This document shows, piece after piece, positions 15,954 to 25,100 of a stretch of 64,000 nucleotides of DNA. Made by a program: the position numbers and the translations under genes. The DNA is taken from NCBI RefSeq assembly GCF_947498005.1, contig NZ_CANMIW010000009.1, positions 1 through 64,000 on the forward strand, given 5' to 3'. Every line of letters begins with the position of its first letter. Within the stretch, counting starts at the first letter, position 1. The stretch comes from an uncultured Winogradskyella sp. (lineage in GTDB: Bacteria > Bacteroidota > Bacteroidia > Flavobacteriales > Flavobacteriaceae). The notes beneath the pieces were generated by a model. The model had not been told where the DNA came from. It searched no databases and saw only the letters and a list, made by a program, of their open reading frames with translations.

Positions 15954-17108
15954 GTGAATTTTTCTTGGAGCCCAGAACAGATTGATTTTAAGGATAAAAT
16001 AATTGCATTCGCAAAAGAAAATCTTAATGATGATATTGAAGAACGCGATCAAAATTTAAGTTTTTCAAGAGTACTCTGGAAAAAGTGTGCTGAATTTGGG
16101 ATTCAAGGTTTGTCAGTGCCAAAGAAGTATGGAGGGAAATTTAAGGACATTGATTTACTAACAGCAACACTTGCTATGGAAGGTTTAGGTTATGGTAGTA
16201 ATGATAATGGCTTGCCATTTGCTTTAAATGCGCAAATGTGGACTGTGCAATTACCGCTTTTTGAATTTGGCACTGAAGCTCAGCGAGAAAAGTTTTTAAG
16301 GTCTATGGTAATTGGTGACAAAATAGGATGCCATGCACTAACGGAACCAGAAGCCGGTTCTGATGTGTTTAATATGAAAACACATGCTAAAAAAGTAGAA
16401 GGCGGCTATATTCTAAATGGTCAGAAACGCTTAATCACTTTTGGACCAGAAGCAGATATCGCTTTGGTATTTGCAAATGTTAATCCAAAAATTGGAAAAT
16501 GGGGAGTAACTGGCTTTATAGTAGAAAAAGGTACCAAAGGATTTACACAAGGTGTAAACAAATCTAAAATGGGATTAAGAACAGTACCCATTGGAGATTT
16601 ATTTTTCAAAGATTGCTTTATTCCAGAAGAAAATAGATTAGGAAAAGAAGGGTCTGGTTGGGCAATTACCACGTATTCTTTAGAGTATGATCGTTGCAGT
16701 ATTTTAGCAAGTCAATTAGGTGCTATGGAGCGTCAATTAGAAACCAGTATTAAATTTGTACAAGAAAGAAAACAATTTGGTCAAGCTATAAATACATTTC
16801 AATCTGTGTCTAACCGAATAGCAGATATGAAACTACGTTTAGAAACCTCAAGACTTTTACTATATAAGGTTGCTTGGCTTAAAAATGAAGGCGATTCTGC
16901 AATGTTAGATGCAGCATTGTTAAAACTACAATTAAGTGAGAGTTTTATAACGTCTAGTTTAGATGCTGTTCGTAACCATGGCGGAAGTGGTTATATAACA
17001 GAATATGGTGTAGAAAGAAATCTTAGAGATGCTGTTGGTGGTGTTTTATATGCTGGTACTTCAGATATTCAACGAAACATTATTTCACAATTATTATTTT
17101 CTAAATAA
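15954..17108 (+). CDS. Acyl-CoA dehydrogenase-like prolyl-PCP oxidase (PltE/RedW type)
   Basis: FAD enzyme of the acyl-CoA dehydrogenase fold, 384 residues. Typical features are GLSVPKKYGGKF, GCHALTEPEAGSDV (about residues 124-137), the GWAITTYSLEYDR region, RKQFGQAI, and the C-terminal RNLRDAVGGVLYAGTSDIQR. In pyrrole-forming clusters such enzymes oxidise L-prolyl-S-PCP to pyrrolyl-2-carboxyl-S-PCP. That role is inferred from the two genes that follow: a stand-alone adenylation enzyme starting in its stop codon (TAATG overlap) and a stand-alone PCP. The start is GTG at 15954; no in-frame ATG occurs before about residue 70. A fatty-acid role is possible but poorly supported by context. Confidence 0.85.
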   Translation: MNFSWSPEQIDFKDKIIAFAKENLNDDIEERDQNLSFSRVLWKKCAEFGIQGLSVPKKYGGKFKDIDLLTATLAMEGLGYGSNDNGLPFALNAQMWTVQLPLFEFGTEAQREKFLRSMVIGDKIGCHALTEPEAGSDVFNMKTHAKKVEGGYILNGQKRLITFGPEADIALVFANVNPKIGKWGVTGFIVEKGTKGFTQGVNKSKMGLRTVPIGDLFFKDCFIPEENRLGKEGSGWAITTYSLEYDRCSILASQLGAMERQLETSIKFVQERKQFGQAINTFQSVSNRIADMKLRLETSRLLLYKVAWLKNEGDSAMLDAALLKLQLSESFITSSLDAVRNHGGSGYITEYGVERNLRDAVGGVLYAGTSDIQRNIISQLLFSK

Positions 17109-18700
17109 TGTATAACGAAATGATTTATACAATCCCAAAAATATTAGAAAATGCAGTTTTAGAGCATCCAGATAAGGTGGCTCTTAGATACATGTCTCAA
17201 TCTATTAGTTATAAAGAATTTTATGAAAAATCAGAATGCTTAGCGATTACTTTGCTCCAGCTTAATGTAAAAAAAGGCGATCGTATAGGTATTTATATGA
17301 ATCGCTGTATGGAATCATTTATAGCGGTTTACGGTATTACAATGGCAGGAGCCGTATTTGTTCCTTTAGATCCTACTGCGCCAAACGAACGTACGCAATT
17401 TTTAATAGACGATTGTAAAATTGAACATCTAGTTACGGTGCCAGCACAATCTAGGGCAATTGTTAAAATAGCTGCAGTTTCAGAAGGTTTACAAACAATA
17501 ATTGGGCTAGATAAAGATTTAGATGTAAACACAGTATCTTGGTCTAATGTTTATAAATCAGACAGAAATTCTGTTGAGTTTCCTAGAGTTTTAGGTAAAG
17601 ACTTAGCGTATATAATGTATACTTCAGGTTCTACAGGATTACCAAAAGGTATTATGCATACACACAATAGTTGCTTGGCTTACGCTAAAGGTTCTAAAAC
17701 GCTTTATGATGTTGCTGCTCTAGATGTTATTGCAAGCCATGCTCCATTGCATTTTGATATTTCAACATTTGCCTATTTTACAGCACCATTGGCTGCATCT
17801 ACAATCGTTGTTTTGTCTGACGCGCATACCAAAATGCCAGTAAGTTTAGCACAGTTAATAGAACAAGAAAAAATTAGTATTTGGTATTCTGCACCACAAG
17901 CATTAATACAATTGTTCCTCAATGGACTAATTGAAGAAAAGGATTTTTCATCGCTACGATGGGTTTTATTTGGAGGCGAAGTATTTCCTAATAAATATAT
18001 TAAGCAATTATTAGCGCTTTGGCCTCAAGCCAAATTTAGCAATGTTTATGGTCCTGCAGAAGTTAATCAATGTACATATTTTAACATTGACAATACTTAT
18101 GAGATTAATGAAGATTTACCTCTTGGTACAGTTTGGGAAAATACAGATTACCGAATTTTAGACACTAATGATAAACAGGTAGAAAAAGGAACTTCAGGAG
18201 TTTTAGCGATAAGAAGCGAAACCATGATGTTGGGCTATTATAATAACAAGCCACTAACAGATAAATCATTTTATCACGAGTCAATCCTATCAGGTTATGA
18301 TCATGTTTTTTTTAAAACAGGCGACGTCGTCAAAGAAAATGAGATAGGTCAATTACTGTTTATTGGTAGAAATGATAGGCAAGTAAAAATTAGAGGTTAT
18401 CGTGTAGAATTAGATGAAATTGAAGCTATACTCCTTCAACATATAGATGTGAGAGAAGCAGTGGCATATGTAGAAAAAAATAATAATGAGTCTCGTGATT
18501 CGGTTACAGCGGTTGTTTTGTTAAAAAATGAAACAAGTGAGATTGATATCAAAGAATTAAAAATACACTGTTCGCAAAATTTACCAAAATATGCTGTTCC
18601 GGAAGAAATTTATATAATGAATGAATTCCCAAGGACAACCTCAGACAAGATAGATAGAAATAAAATTCAAATAAAAATATCAGAAAACCATAATGGATAA
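17108..18700 (+). CDS. Stand-alone adenylation enzyme, probably L-prolyl-PCP ligase (PltF/RedM type)
   Basis: Activates an amino acid as aminoacyl-AMP and loads the PCP encoded next to it. 530 residues with A3 TSGSTGLPKG, A5 VYGPAEVNQ, A7 KTGDVVKE, A8 GRNDRQVKIRGYRVE and A10 TTSDKIDRNK, no condensation or carrier domain. Hand alignment to GrsA gives the specificity residues D-I-F-Y-L-G-V-Q-C-K, which resembles the D-L-F/L-Y-L-A-L-V-C-K pattern I recall for proline-activating enzymes of pyrrole pathways. With the upstream acyl-CoA dehydrogenase and downstream PCP this forms the classic three-gene pyrrole-2-carboxylate set. The gene overlaps its neighbours by 1 and 8 bp, indicating tight co-translation. 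Confidence 0.87.
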   Translation: MYNEMIYTIPKILENAVLEHPDKVALRYMSQSISYKEFYEKSECLAITLLQLNVKKGDRIGIYMNRCMESFIAVYGITMAGAVFVPLDPTAPNERTQFLIDDCKIEHLVTVPAQSRAIVKIAAVSEGLQTIIGLDKDLDVNTVSWSNVYKSDRNSVEFPRVLGKDLAYIMYTSGSTGLPKGIMHTHNSCLAYAKGSKTLYDVAALDVIASHAPLHFDISTFAYFTAPLAASTIVVLSDAHTKMPVSLAQLIEQEKISIWYSAPQALIQLFLNGLIEEKDFSSLRWVLFGGEVFPNKYIKQLLALWPQAKFSNVYGPAEVNQCTYFNIDNTYEINEDLPLGTVWENTDYRILDTNDKQVEKGTSGVLAIRSETMMLGYYNNKPLTDKSFYHESILSGYDHVFFKTGDVVKENEIGQLLFIGRNDRQVKIRGYRVELDEIEAILLQHIDVREAVAYVEKNNNESRDSVTAVVLLKNETSEIDIKELKIHCSQNLPKYAVPEEIYIMNEFPRTTSDKIDRNKIQIKISENHNG

Positions 18701-18932
18701 TACAATTATAAATTACATAAAAAATCAACTAATTGTAAGTGACGAAGCTATTGATCTTGATGCGGAAGATGATTTGTTAGGAAGCGGATTATTAGATTCA
18801 TTGAGTATGATGAAGCTGGTTGGGTTTATAGAGCAAGAGTTTAAATTAAAAATTCCTGCTCAAGATATGGTCATAGAAAATTTTATGACGGTTGCCTGTA
18901 TTACAAATTATTTAAAAAGTAAATCAGATTAA
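18693..18932 (+). CDS. Stand-alone peptidyl carrier protein (PltL type)
   Basis: 79-residue acidic four-helix carrier protein. The phosphopantetheine site is GLLDSLSMM with Ser36. It carries the amino acid loaded by the preceding adenylation enzyme while the acyl-CoA dehydrogenase-like enzyme oxidises it. It overlaps the adenylation gene by 8 bp, and the next NRPS gene begins 14 bp later, consistent with delivery of the pyrrolyl group to the condensation domain of that protein. Confidence 0.9.
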   Translation: MDNTIINYIKNQLIVSDEAIDLDAEDDLLGSGLLDSLSMMKLVGFIEQEFKLKIPAQDMVIENFMTVACITNYLKSKSD

Positions 18933-18946
18933 GGTTTAGAACTATA

Positions 18947-21900
18947 ATGAATTCAGAAATTAATTACATAGAGACAAATATAGCATTGACGCAAAGTCAA
19001 TTAATGCTTTGGGTTGGTCAAAAACTAAATCCAGAGAGTCCTATGTATAATATGGCACATTCTTTTGAGATTTCAGGTAAATTAGATGTGCGAATTTTTA
19101 AGCAATCTTTTAATGATTTAATCGCTAATTTAGATGTGTTCAGAATAACATTCAGTGAAGACAAAGGCATTCCATCTCAAAATGTTTTAGCGAATTTTCA
19201 ATATGATTTAGAAATTGTAGAGTTTTTAAACAGAAGTACATTAGATTTAGAAAAGGAATTACAAAACAGAACTATGCAAGTTTTTGATACTTCTCAACCT
19301 CTGTTTAATTCCGTTCTTTATAAGTTAGATACAGCTAAATATGTGTGGTTTTTAAATATGCATCATTTAGTTACAGATGCGACATCGTCTACTGTTTTAT
19401 TTGATAATTTTTCAAAGCTTTACCAACAACATTTAAATTCTGAAAACGAAAGTTTACCAGAAATTCCACAGTTTAGAGATTATCTAAAATTTGAAGCCAT
19501 TATTACACATGACAAAGAAAAAGATGATATTAGAAACTACTGGAAAGAAACGGCAAAAAAAGTAACTGCAGCACCTATTTTATATGGTCAAAAGAATAAA
19601 GAATCCACATCGTCTTCAACTAGAGTTTCTGTTAGTCTGGGCAAAGATCGTATTGCAAAATTAGAGCAGTTAGTGAGTTTGCCAGAGTTTCGCTGTTGGA
19701 CAAAAGATCTTACCTATTTCAATATATTTCTAACGGCATTATTTGTCTATATAAAGCGAGTAAGCAATGAAGAAAAATTAGCCATTGGTGCATTGTCTCA
19801 CAGTAGAGTGACCAATGCATTTAAGAAAACCGCAGGTATGTTTGTGGAATTGTTTCCGCTGGTTGCTGAGTTTTCTACTGATGATACATTTCTAACTTTT
19901 TACAATAAAGTACGAAATGAAACTAATAACTATTTATGTAACGCTCAACCAGGAATGGCAACTACAGAAGCAAGTAGCGGCTTTAACGTGGTGCTGAATT
20001 ATATAAAAGCTAGTTTTTCAGATTTTAATGGTAATTCTGTGACTTCAAAATGGATTCATCCTAATCATTGTGACGCAGCACATCATATGAGATGTACGGT
20101 TTATGATATGGATGGAACAGGAGATATAGAGTTGTTGTTTGATTTAAATACAGCAGTATTTAATTCTGAAATGCAAAAAAACACGCCATCACATTTCTTA
20201 AAAATATTAGACGCTTTTCTAGAAGATAATTCTCAATTAATAGACGTGCCTTCAATGATTAGCAAGGAAAGTATAAAAGAAGAATTAGACATGGTCGCTT
20301 TTAATAATTCTTACCCATCTTTCATAAATAAGATTACTGATGTCATTGAAAATTATTCAGACAAAATAGCTATTAGAGATAAATCGGAAACATACACATA
20401 TAATGATCTAAACAGGTTGTCTAACGCGCTTTGTTTTACGTTAAAAAATAAAGGAATTAAAGCAGGTGATCGTGTGGGTTTGCATATGTATAGGTCTGCT
20501 GATTACGTTATTTCTTTATTAGCTCTTATGAAATCTCATGTAACTTGTGTTCCTATTGCTGCCGATCAGGCCAAAGAGCGCATTAAGACTATATTAGAAG
20601 ATTCTGAGTGTAAATTGGTAGTGACAACGTCAAGTTTAAAAAAGAATTTAAAAGATTCTGCCATAGAGGTTTTTGATATTTCAGATAAAAGTTGGACGGA
20701 TAACAAATCCAATACTACGTTTACTCTACAGAAATTTAATCCTAACGAAATAGCCTACATATTATACACATCTGGTTCTACAGGGAAACCTAAAGGCATT
20801 AAAATTAAAGAACAAAGTGTCTCTAATTATTTACAGAGTTGTAATAATTTTTGGGGCGCGCAAACAAAGTTTGCATTCTGTACATCGATAAGTTTTGATA
20901 TAACGTATACGGCAATTTTATTGCCACTGTATCAAGGCGGAGAAATCATTGTTTATAAAGAGGATGAAGAAGGTCCAGATGGTTCGGTATTAAGAATGTT
21001 AGAAGATAATAGAGCAGATTCTATTGTGTTAACACCATCACATTTATTATTGTTTATTGGTAAAGGAAATGCTAATTGTAGCTTGAGAAATATTATAGTA
21101 TTAGGCGAAGATTTTAAAACGGATTTGGCCAATAAAATTAAAGAAGAGTACCACAAGGATACTAGTATTTATAATTTTTATGGTCCAGCAGAAGCTACTA
21201 TTGCTTGTGTGATTTCAAAATTTAACTCTGAAAAACATAAAGGTGTTTCGGTTCCAATAGGTAAACCTATAGCTAACACAATCGCCTTGGTGTTAGACGA
21301 CTATCTTAATCCTGTTCCTAAAGGTGTGGTTGGTACGCTTTTTATTGGTGGTCATGGTATTGCAGATGGTTACGTAAAACGTCCTAATCTTACAGCAGAA
21401 CTATTTATTACAAATCCATTTTTAAATACAGATAGACTTTACAATACTGGCGATTTAGTGAGACTTAATAGTGATAATGAGTTCGAGTTTTTAGGTCGAA
21501 AAGATAGTCAGGTAAAACTGAATGGTCATCGTATTGAGCTGAGAGAAATAGAATGTGTTTTAGAACAGATTGATGGCATTATTGAAGCCGTAACACTTGT
21601 TATAGAAAAAGATGATGGTGGATTAAATAAGAACGCACAATTGGTTGCCTTTTATAGAGGCGATTATGAACTTGAAGTGTCACAAATTCAAAATTATTTA
21701 GTTAGGAAGCTTCCAAGTTACATGATACCATTGCAATTTAAATATCTACATCACTTTCCGCTAACCACAAGCGCTAAAACGGACCGTAAAAAACTTAAAG
21801 ATGAAAATAATATAGGATTTAAGTCCAATGAAGCCTATATCGCACCAACAAATGAAATAGAAGAAATTGTTGCCAATGTATGGTCAGAGTTATTACATAT

Positions 21901-22090
21901 TGAAAAAATTGGGATCTATGATAACTTTATTGCACTAGGAGGACACTCATTATTAGCTATGAGAATTACAAGTGCTTTAAACGAAATACTAGAAATGGAA
22001 AACCCACTTGATAAAATTTTCGTATATCCTACTGTAGCCTCTTATGCAACCTATGTAGAGGAAACCATAATAAGCTTATTAGCCGAATAG
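18947..22090 (+). CDS. NRPS module: condensation, adenylation, PCP
   Basis: 1047 residues. The condensation domain (about 10-440) has LTQSQLMLWVGQKL and the active site HHLVTDA (His139, His140, Asp144). The adenylation domain has A3 TSGSTGKPKG (608-617), A5 NFYGPAEATIA, A7 YNTGDLVRL, A8 GRKDSQVKLNGHRIE and A10 TSAKTDRKK with Lys944. The PCP at the C-terminus has GGHSLL with Ser1001. Specificity residues by eye read D-I-T-V-I-L-F-I-A-K, which I cannot assign. There is no thioesterase, so the chain should pass to the condensation domain of the minus-strand protein ending at 12692. Inferred role: join pyrrole-2-carbonyl to the first amino acid. Confidence 0.92.
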   Translation: MNSEINYIETNIALTQSQLMLWVGQKLNPESPMYNMAHSFEISGKLDVRIFKQSFNDLIANLDVFRITFSEDKGIPSQNVLANFQYDLEIVEFLNRSTLDLEKELQNRTMQVFDTSQPLFNSVLYKLDTAKYVWFLNMHHLVTDATSSTVLFDNFSKLYQQHLNSENESLPEIPQFRDYLKFEAIITHDKEKDDIRNYWKETAKKVTAAPILYGQKNKESTSSSTRVSVSLGKDRIAKLEQLVSLPEFRCWTKDLTYFNIFLTALFVYIKRVSNEEKLAIGALSHSRVTNAFKKTAGMFVELFPLVAEFSTDDTFLTFYNKVRNETNNYLCNAQPGMATTEASSGFNVVLNYIKASFSDFNGNSVTSKWIHPNHCDAAHHMRCTVYDMDGTGDIELLFDLNTAVFNSEMQKNTPSHFLKILDAFLEDNSQLIDVPSMISKESIKEELDMVAFNNSYPSFINKITDVIENYSDKIAIRDKSETYTYNDLNRLSNALCFTLKNKGIKAGDRVGLHMYRSADYVISLLALMKSHVTCVPIAADQAKERIKTILEDSECKLVVTTSSLKKNLKDSAIEVFDISDKSWTDNKSNTTFTLQKFNPNEIAYILYTSGSTGKPKGIKIKEQSVSNYLQSCNNFWGAQTKFAFCTSISFDITYTAILLPLYQGGEIIVYKEDEEGPDGSVLRMLEDNRADSIVLTPSHLLLFIGKGNANCSLRNIIVLGEDFKTDLANKIKEEYHKDTSIYNFYGPAEATIACVISKFNSEKHKGVSVPIGKPIANTIALVLDDYLNPVPKGVVGTLFIGGHGIADGYVKRPNLTAELFITNPFLNTDRLYNTGDLVRLNSDNEFEFLGRKDSQVKLNGHRIELREIECVLEQIDGIIEAVTLVIEKDDGGLNKNAQLVAFYRGDYELEVSQIQNYLVRKLPSYMIPLQFKYLHHFPLTTSAKTDRKKLKDENNIGFKSNEAYIAPTNEIEEIVANVWSELLHIEKIGIYDNFIALGGHSLLAMRITSALNEILEMENPLDKIFVYPTVASYATYVEETIISLLAE

Positions 22091-22092
22091 AA

Positions 22093-22563
22093 ATGCAACC
22101 TAATCAACCAAATAGTATCAAAAATAATTTGTTCAGAGTAACTGCTGTGGTTATTACGTTATGCTATATTTTGGGACCTGCAGAATTACCAATAAGCAAA
22201 ATTTTACATAACCTATCTCATCATTTACAAGCACCAAGTTATGTGCTTCAACATGATTTTGAAGGCAACCACATCGCTGTCAATAAGCTGCATATTGTAG
22301 AAAATAAAAATAGCTTTAGCAGCAATCATCAGCATAATGTTATTGATTTTATAGATGAGGTATTGAATAATTCTTCAAATGAAGATAAAAACCATCAAGG
22401 CGAGTCAATTTTAGATTTAAAAATTAATAAGCACATTACTTCTAATAAATACATTTTGGTATTTCAGAATAACAACGAAAAGGAGCCTTCAATTTATCAA
22501 AATAAATCAATGATTTTTAAAAGTAGGTATCTCGATCAACTCTACAAACCACCTATAGTTTAA
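22093..22563 (+). CDS. Small membrane-anchored protein of unknown function
   Basis: 156 residues, not recognised. A hydrophobic segment at about 15-32 (RVTAVVITLCYILGPAELP) could anchor it in the inner membrane or act as an uncleaved signal. The remainder is hydrophilic and rich in His and Asn, with clusters such as LSHHLQ, SNHQHN and KNHQGE. It begins 3 bp after the NRPS stop and sits 119 bp before a TonB receptor gene, so it belongs to the biosynthetic/transport operon. The His content and the HupE-like protein in the same cluster hint at metal contact, which is only inference. Confidence 0.7.
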   Translation: MQPNQPNSIKNNLFRVTAVVITLCYILGPAELPISKILHNLSHHLQAPSYVLQHDFEGNHIAVNKLHIVENKNSFSSNHQHNVIDFIDEVLNNSSNEDKNHQGESILDLKINKHITSNKYILVFQNNNEKEPSIYQNKSMIFKSRYLDQLYKPPIV

Positions 22564-22682
22564 CAGCTTCATTATTTAAGTTTTTCAAATTACCTATGCG
22601 ATATGGGAAGTGTTTCTATGCTTTAAATAGAAATATTTATTTGATAAAACATTTTACTGATTAAACTTTTAAAAAATAAACT

Positions 22683-24917
22683 ATGAAACAAATTATACTA
22701 AGTTTTGTGCTTTTAGCACTGTGCAATACCGTTTTTGCCCATGAAATAAACGGAACGATTACCAACGAAAATAATAAACCAATAGAAGGTGTAAATATTT
22801 ATAATCAAAATACAGGAGGTTACGCCTATACCAATGTCTCAGGATATTATGAATTAGATGATATTTCAGAAGGCGATGTCATCATCATTAGTGGGTTGGG
22901 TTATGAAAAACAAGAACTCATTATTTTAAATAGCCAATTAGACGGTACTATTAATATTGTATTACAAATTTCATCTGTGTCATTAGACCAAGTAGTATTG
23001 GTGTCTAAAGCTAATGTTTTGAGCCAGTTTGCTAATGTTGAAATTAAAACAAATCCTATAAAATCTGCACAAGAAATTTTAAGAAAGATACCAGGCTTAA
23101 TTATTGGTCAACATGCAGGTGGAGGAAAAGCAGAGCAAATATTCTTACGAGGATTCGATATAGACCATGGTACAGATATAGCAATTAGTACAGATGGAAT
23201 ACCTGTTAATTTACCTTCGCATGCACATGGACAAGGTTACGCAGATTTACACTTTGTAATTCCAGAGATTATAGATAATATCGATTTTGGTAAAGGGCCA
23301 TATTATGCAGACAAAGGGAATTTTAATACTGCAGGTTACATTGAATTAAATACTAAGAAATCTATTGAAGACAATCTTATAAAAATAGAAGCAGGAGATT
23401 TTAATACCTTAAGATCAGTTAACTTATTTAAAATCTCAGAAAGCAAACATAGTAGTGCATTTATTGCTTCTGAATTAGTTTTAACCGATGGTGTATTTGA
23501 TTCACCACAGAATTTTAATCGTTTAAATATTTTAGGACGTTATAATTTTAATAATTACGAAGATGAAGAACTAACATTATCTTTTTCACATTTTCAAAGT
23601 CGATGGGATGCTTCAGGGCAAATACCAACCAGAGCTGTGGAACAAGGAATCATTGGACGTTTTGGTGCTATTGATGATACTGAAGGCGGTAATACGAGTA
23701 GATCTAACATTTGGGTAAATCATACAAAGCAGTTAGATGAGCACCAACGTATAAAGTCTAAAGCGTTTATATCTAAATACGACTTTGAGTTATACTCTAA
23801 TTTTACATTCTTTTTAGAAGATCCTATTAATGGAGATCAAATTAAGCAAAAAGAAAACAGAACAATTATTGGTGCAGAAAGTGTTTACAATCGTACATTT
23901 CATATAGAAGATCACGACATTCAATTAAGTTTTGATGCAGGTGTTGGTTTTAGATACGATGATGTAAATGATGTAGAATTATCCAGAACAAAAAATCGTA
24001 AGGAAACTTTAGAAAGAATTGCCTTTGGTGATATAGATGAATTAAATGGGTATACTTTTTTAAGTGGTAATTTTAAATCTAAAAAGTGGACATTAAATCC
24101 AGGTCTAAGATTAGATTATTTTAAATTTAATTATGTAAATTTTCTAACTGATAATTATGAAACTTTAGGAGAATCTGATGTTATTGTTAGTCCTAAATTC
24201 AATACTATTTTTGCGGCATCTAAAGATTTACAATTATTTGCAAAATTAGGTTACGGTTTTCACTCAAACGATGCTCGTGTAGTTACAGCAAACACAGGAG
24301 AGGAAACGCTTCCGCATGCATTCGGTGCAGATCTTGGTGCTATTTTTAAGCCAGCAGACCGTTTGGTGTTAAATACATCACTGTGGTATTTATTGTCTGA
24401 GCAAGAATTTGTTTACGTCGGTGATGCAGGTGTTGTTGAACCTAGTGGAGAATCTAAACGTTATGGAATTGATTTTGGTTTCCGTTATCAAGTTACGGAT
24501 TGGTTATTTTTAAATAGTGATATCAATTATACAATAGCAAGAAGTACTGAAGAATTAGATGGCCAAGATTACATTCCCTTAGCGCCAGATTTTACATCTA
24601 CAGGTGCATTGACTGTAAACAATTTAAATGGGTTTTCTGGTAGTTTAAGCTATAGATTTGTAGATGATAGACCAGCAAATGAAGATAATTCTATTGTTGC
24701 AGATGGTTATTTTGTAACGGATTTTAATATTAATTATAACCTAACAAAAAGCTTAGTAATTGGAGTAGCAGTAGAAAACCTATTCGATGTAGAATGGAAT
24801 GAAACGCAGTTTGCTACAGAAACCAGATTATTTAATGAAACGGAATCTGTTGAAGAAATTACATATACACCAGGAACACCGTTTTTCTTAAGAGGTAAAA
24901 TTTCATTTACTTTTTAA
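22683..24917 (+). CDS. TonB-dependent outer-membrane receptor
   Basis: 744 residues: signal peptide (1-19), a carboxypeptidase-like regulatory domain (about 22-97; GTITNENNKPIEGVNIYN), a plug domain (AQEILRKIPGLI, IFLRGFDIDHGTDIA, DGIPVNLPSHAHGQG) and a beta-barrel ending in the aromatic residue of RGKISFTF, as outer-membrane proteins do. The plug carries a His-rich loop (SHAHGQGYADLHF), unusual enough to suggest metal-complex binding. It is the last gene of the plus-strand arm and is followed by a terminator. Not a SusC protein: it is shorter and has no SusD partner. Inferred role: import of the cluster's product or of a metal. Confidence 0.88.
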   Translation: MKQIILSFVLLALCNTVFAHEINGTITNENNKPIEGVNIYNQNTGGYAYTNVSGYYELDDISEGDVIIISGLGYEKQELIILNSQLDGTINIVLQISSVSLDQVVLVSKANVLSQFANVEIKTNPIKSAQEILRKIPGLIIGQHAGGGKAEQIFLRGFDIDHGTDIAISTDGIPVNLPSHAHGQGYADLHFVIPEIIDNIDFGKGPYYADKGNFNTAGYIELNTKKSIEDNLIKIEAGDFNTLRSVNLFKISESKHSSAFIASELVLTDGVFDSPQNFNRLNILGRYNFNNYEDEELTLSFSHFQSRWDASGQIPTRAVEQGIIGRFGAIDDTEGGNTSRSNIWVNHTKQLDEHQRIKSKAFISKYDFELYSNFTFFLEDPINGDQIKQKENRTIIGAESVYNRTFHIEDHDIQLSFDAGVGFRYDDVNDVELSRTKNRKETLERIAFGDIDELNGYTFLSGNFKSKKWTLNPGLRLDYFKFNYVNFLTDNYETLGESDVIVSPKFNTIFAASKDLQLFAKLGYGFHSNDARVVTANTGEETLPHAFGADLGAIFKPADRLVLNTSLWYLLSEQEFVYVGDAGVVEPSGESKRYGIDFGFRYQVTDWLFLNSDINYTIARSTEELDGQDYIPLAPDFTSTGALTVNNLNGFSGSLSYRFVDDRPANEDNSIVADGYFVTDFNINYNLTKSLVIGVAVENLFDVEWNETQFATETRLFNETESVEEITYTPGTPFFLRGKISFTF

Positions 24918-24940
24918 TAGAATAAAAAAATGGTAATTAT

Positions 24941-24972
24941 AAAAGGGTAGACTTAGTCTATCCTTTTTTTAT
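24941..24972 (+). terminator. Rho-independent terminator after the TonB receptor
   Basis: A 12-bp stem (AAAAGGGTAGAC with GTCTATCCTTTT, one G-T pair) and loop TTA is followed by a long T-run. It marks the end of the plus-strand arm of the NRPS cluster. Confidence 0.85.
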
Positions 24973-25063
24973 TTTTTAATCTAGTTTAAGTTGTTTTTAT
25001 TGCTCTATTGCGTATTCTTAAATAAGATCTTTTAAAAAGAATCAAGGTTCAAGAAAAAAATAT

Positions 25064-25093
25064 TTGTTTTAATAAGATAAAGCTTATATTTCG
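25064..25093 (+). promoter_or_regulatory. Promoter of the membrane protein gene at 25101
   Basis: TTG (25064-25066), a 19-bp spacer and TATATTTC (25086-25093; 7 of 8 positions of TAnnTTTG including both leading bases). The predicted transcription start lies close to the ATG at 25101. Confidence 0.5.
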
Positions 25094-25100
25094 TTTAGAT

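Noticed and set aside
15870-16052. 60-codon minus-strand frame upstream of the acyl-CoA dehydrogenase gene
   Set aside because: Very AT-rich, dominated by Ile, Phe, Asn and Lys, and overlapping the dehydrogenase start; no sign of coding use.
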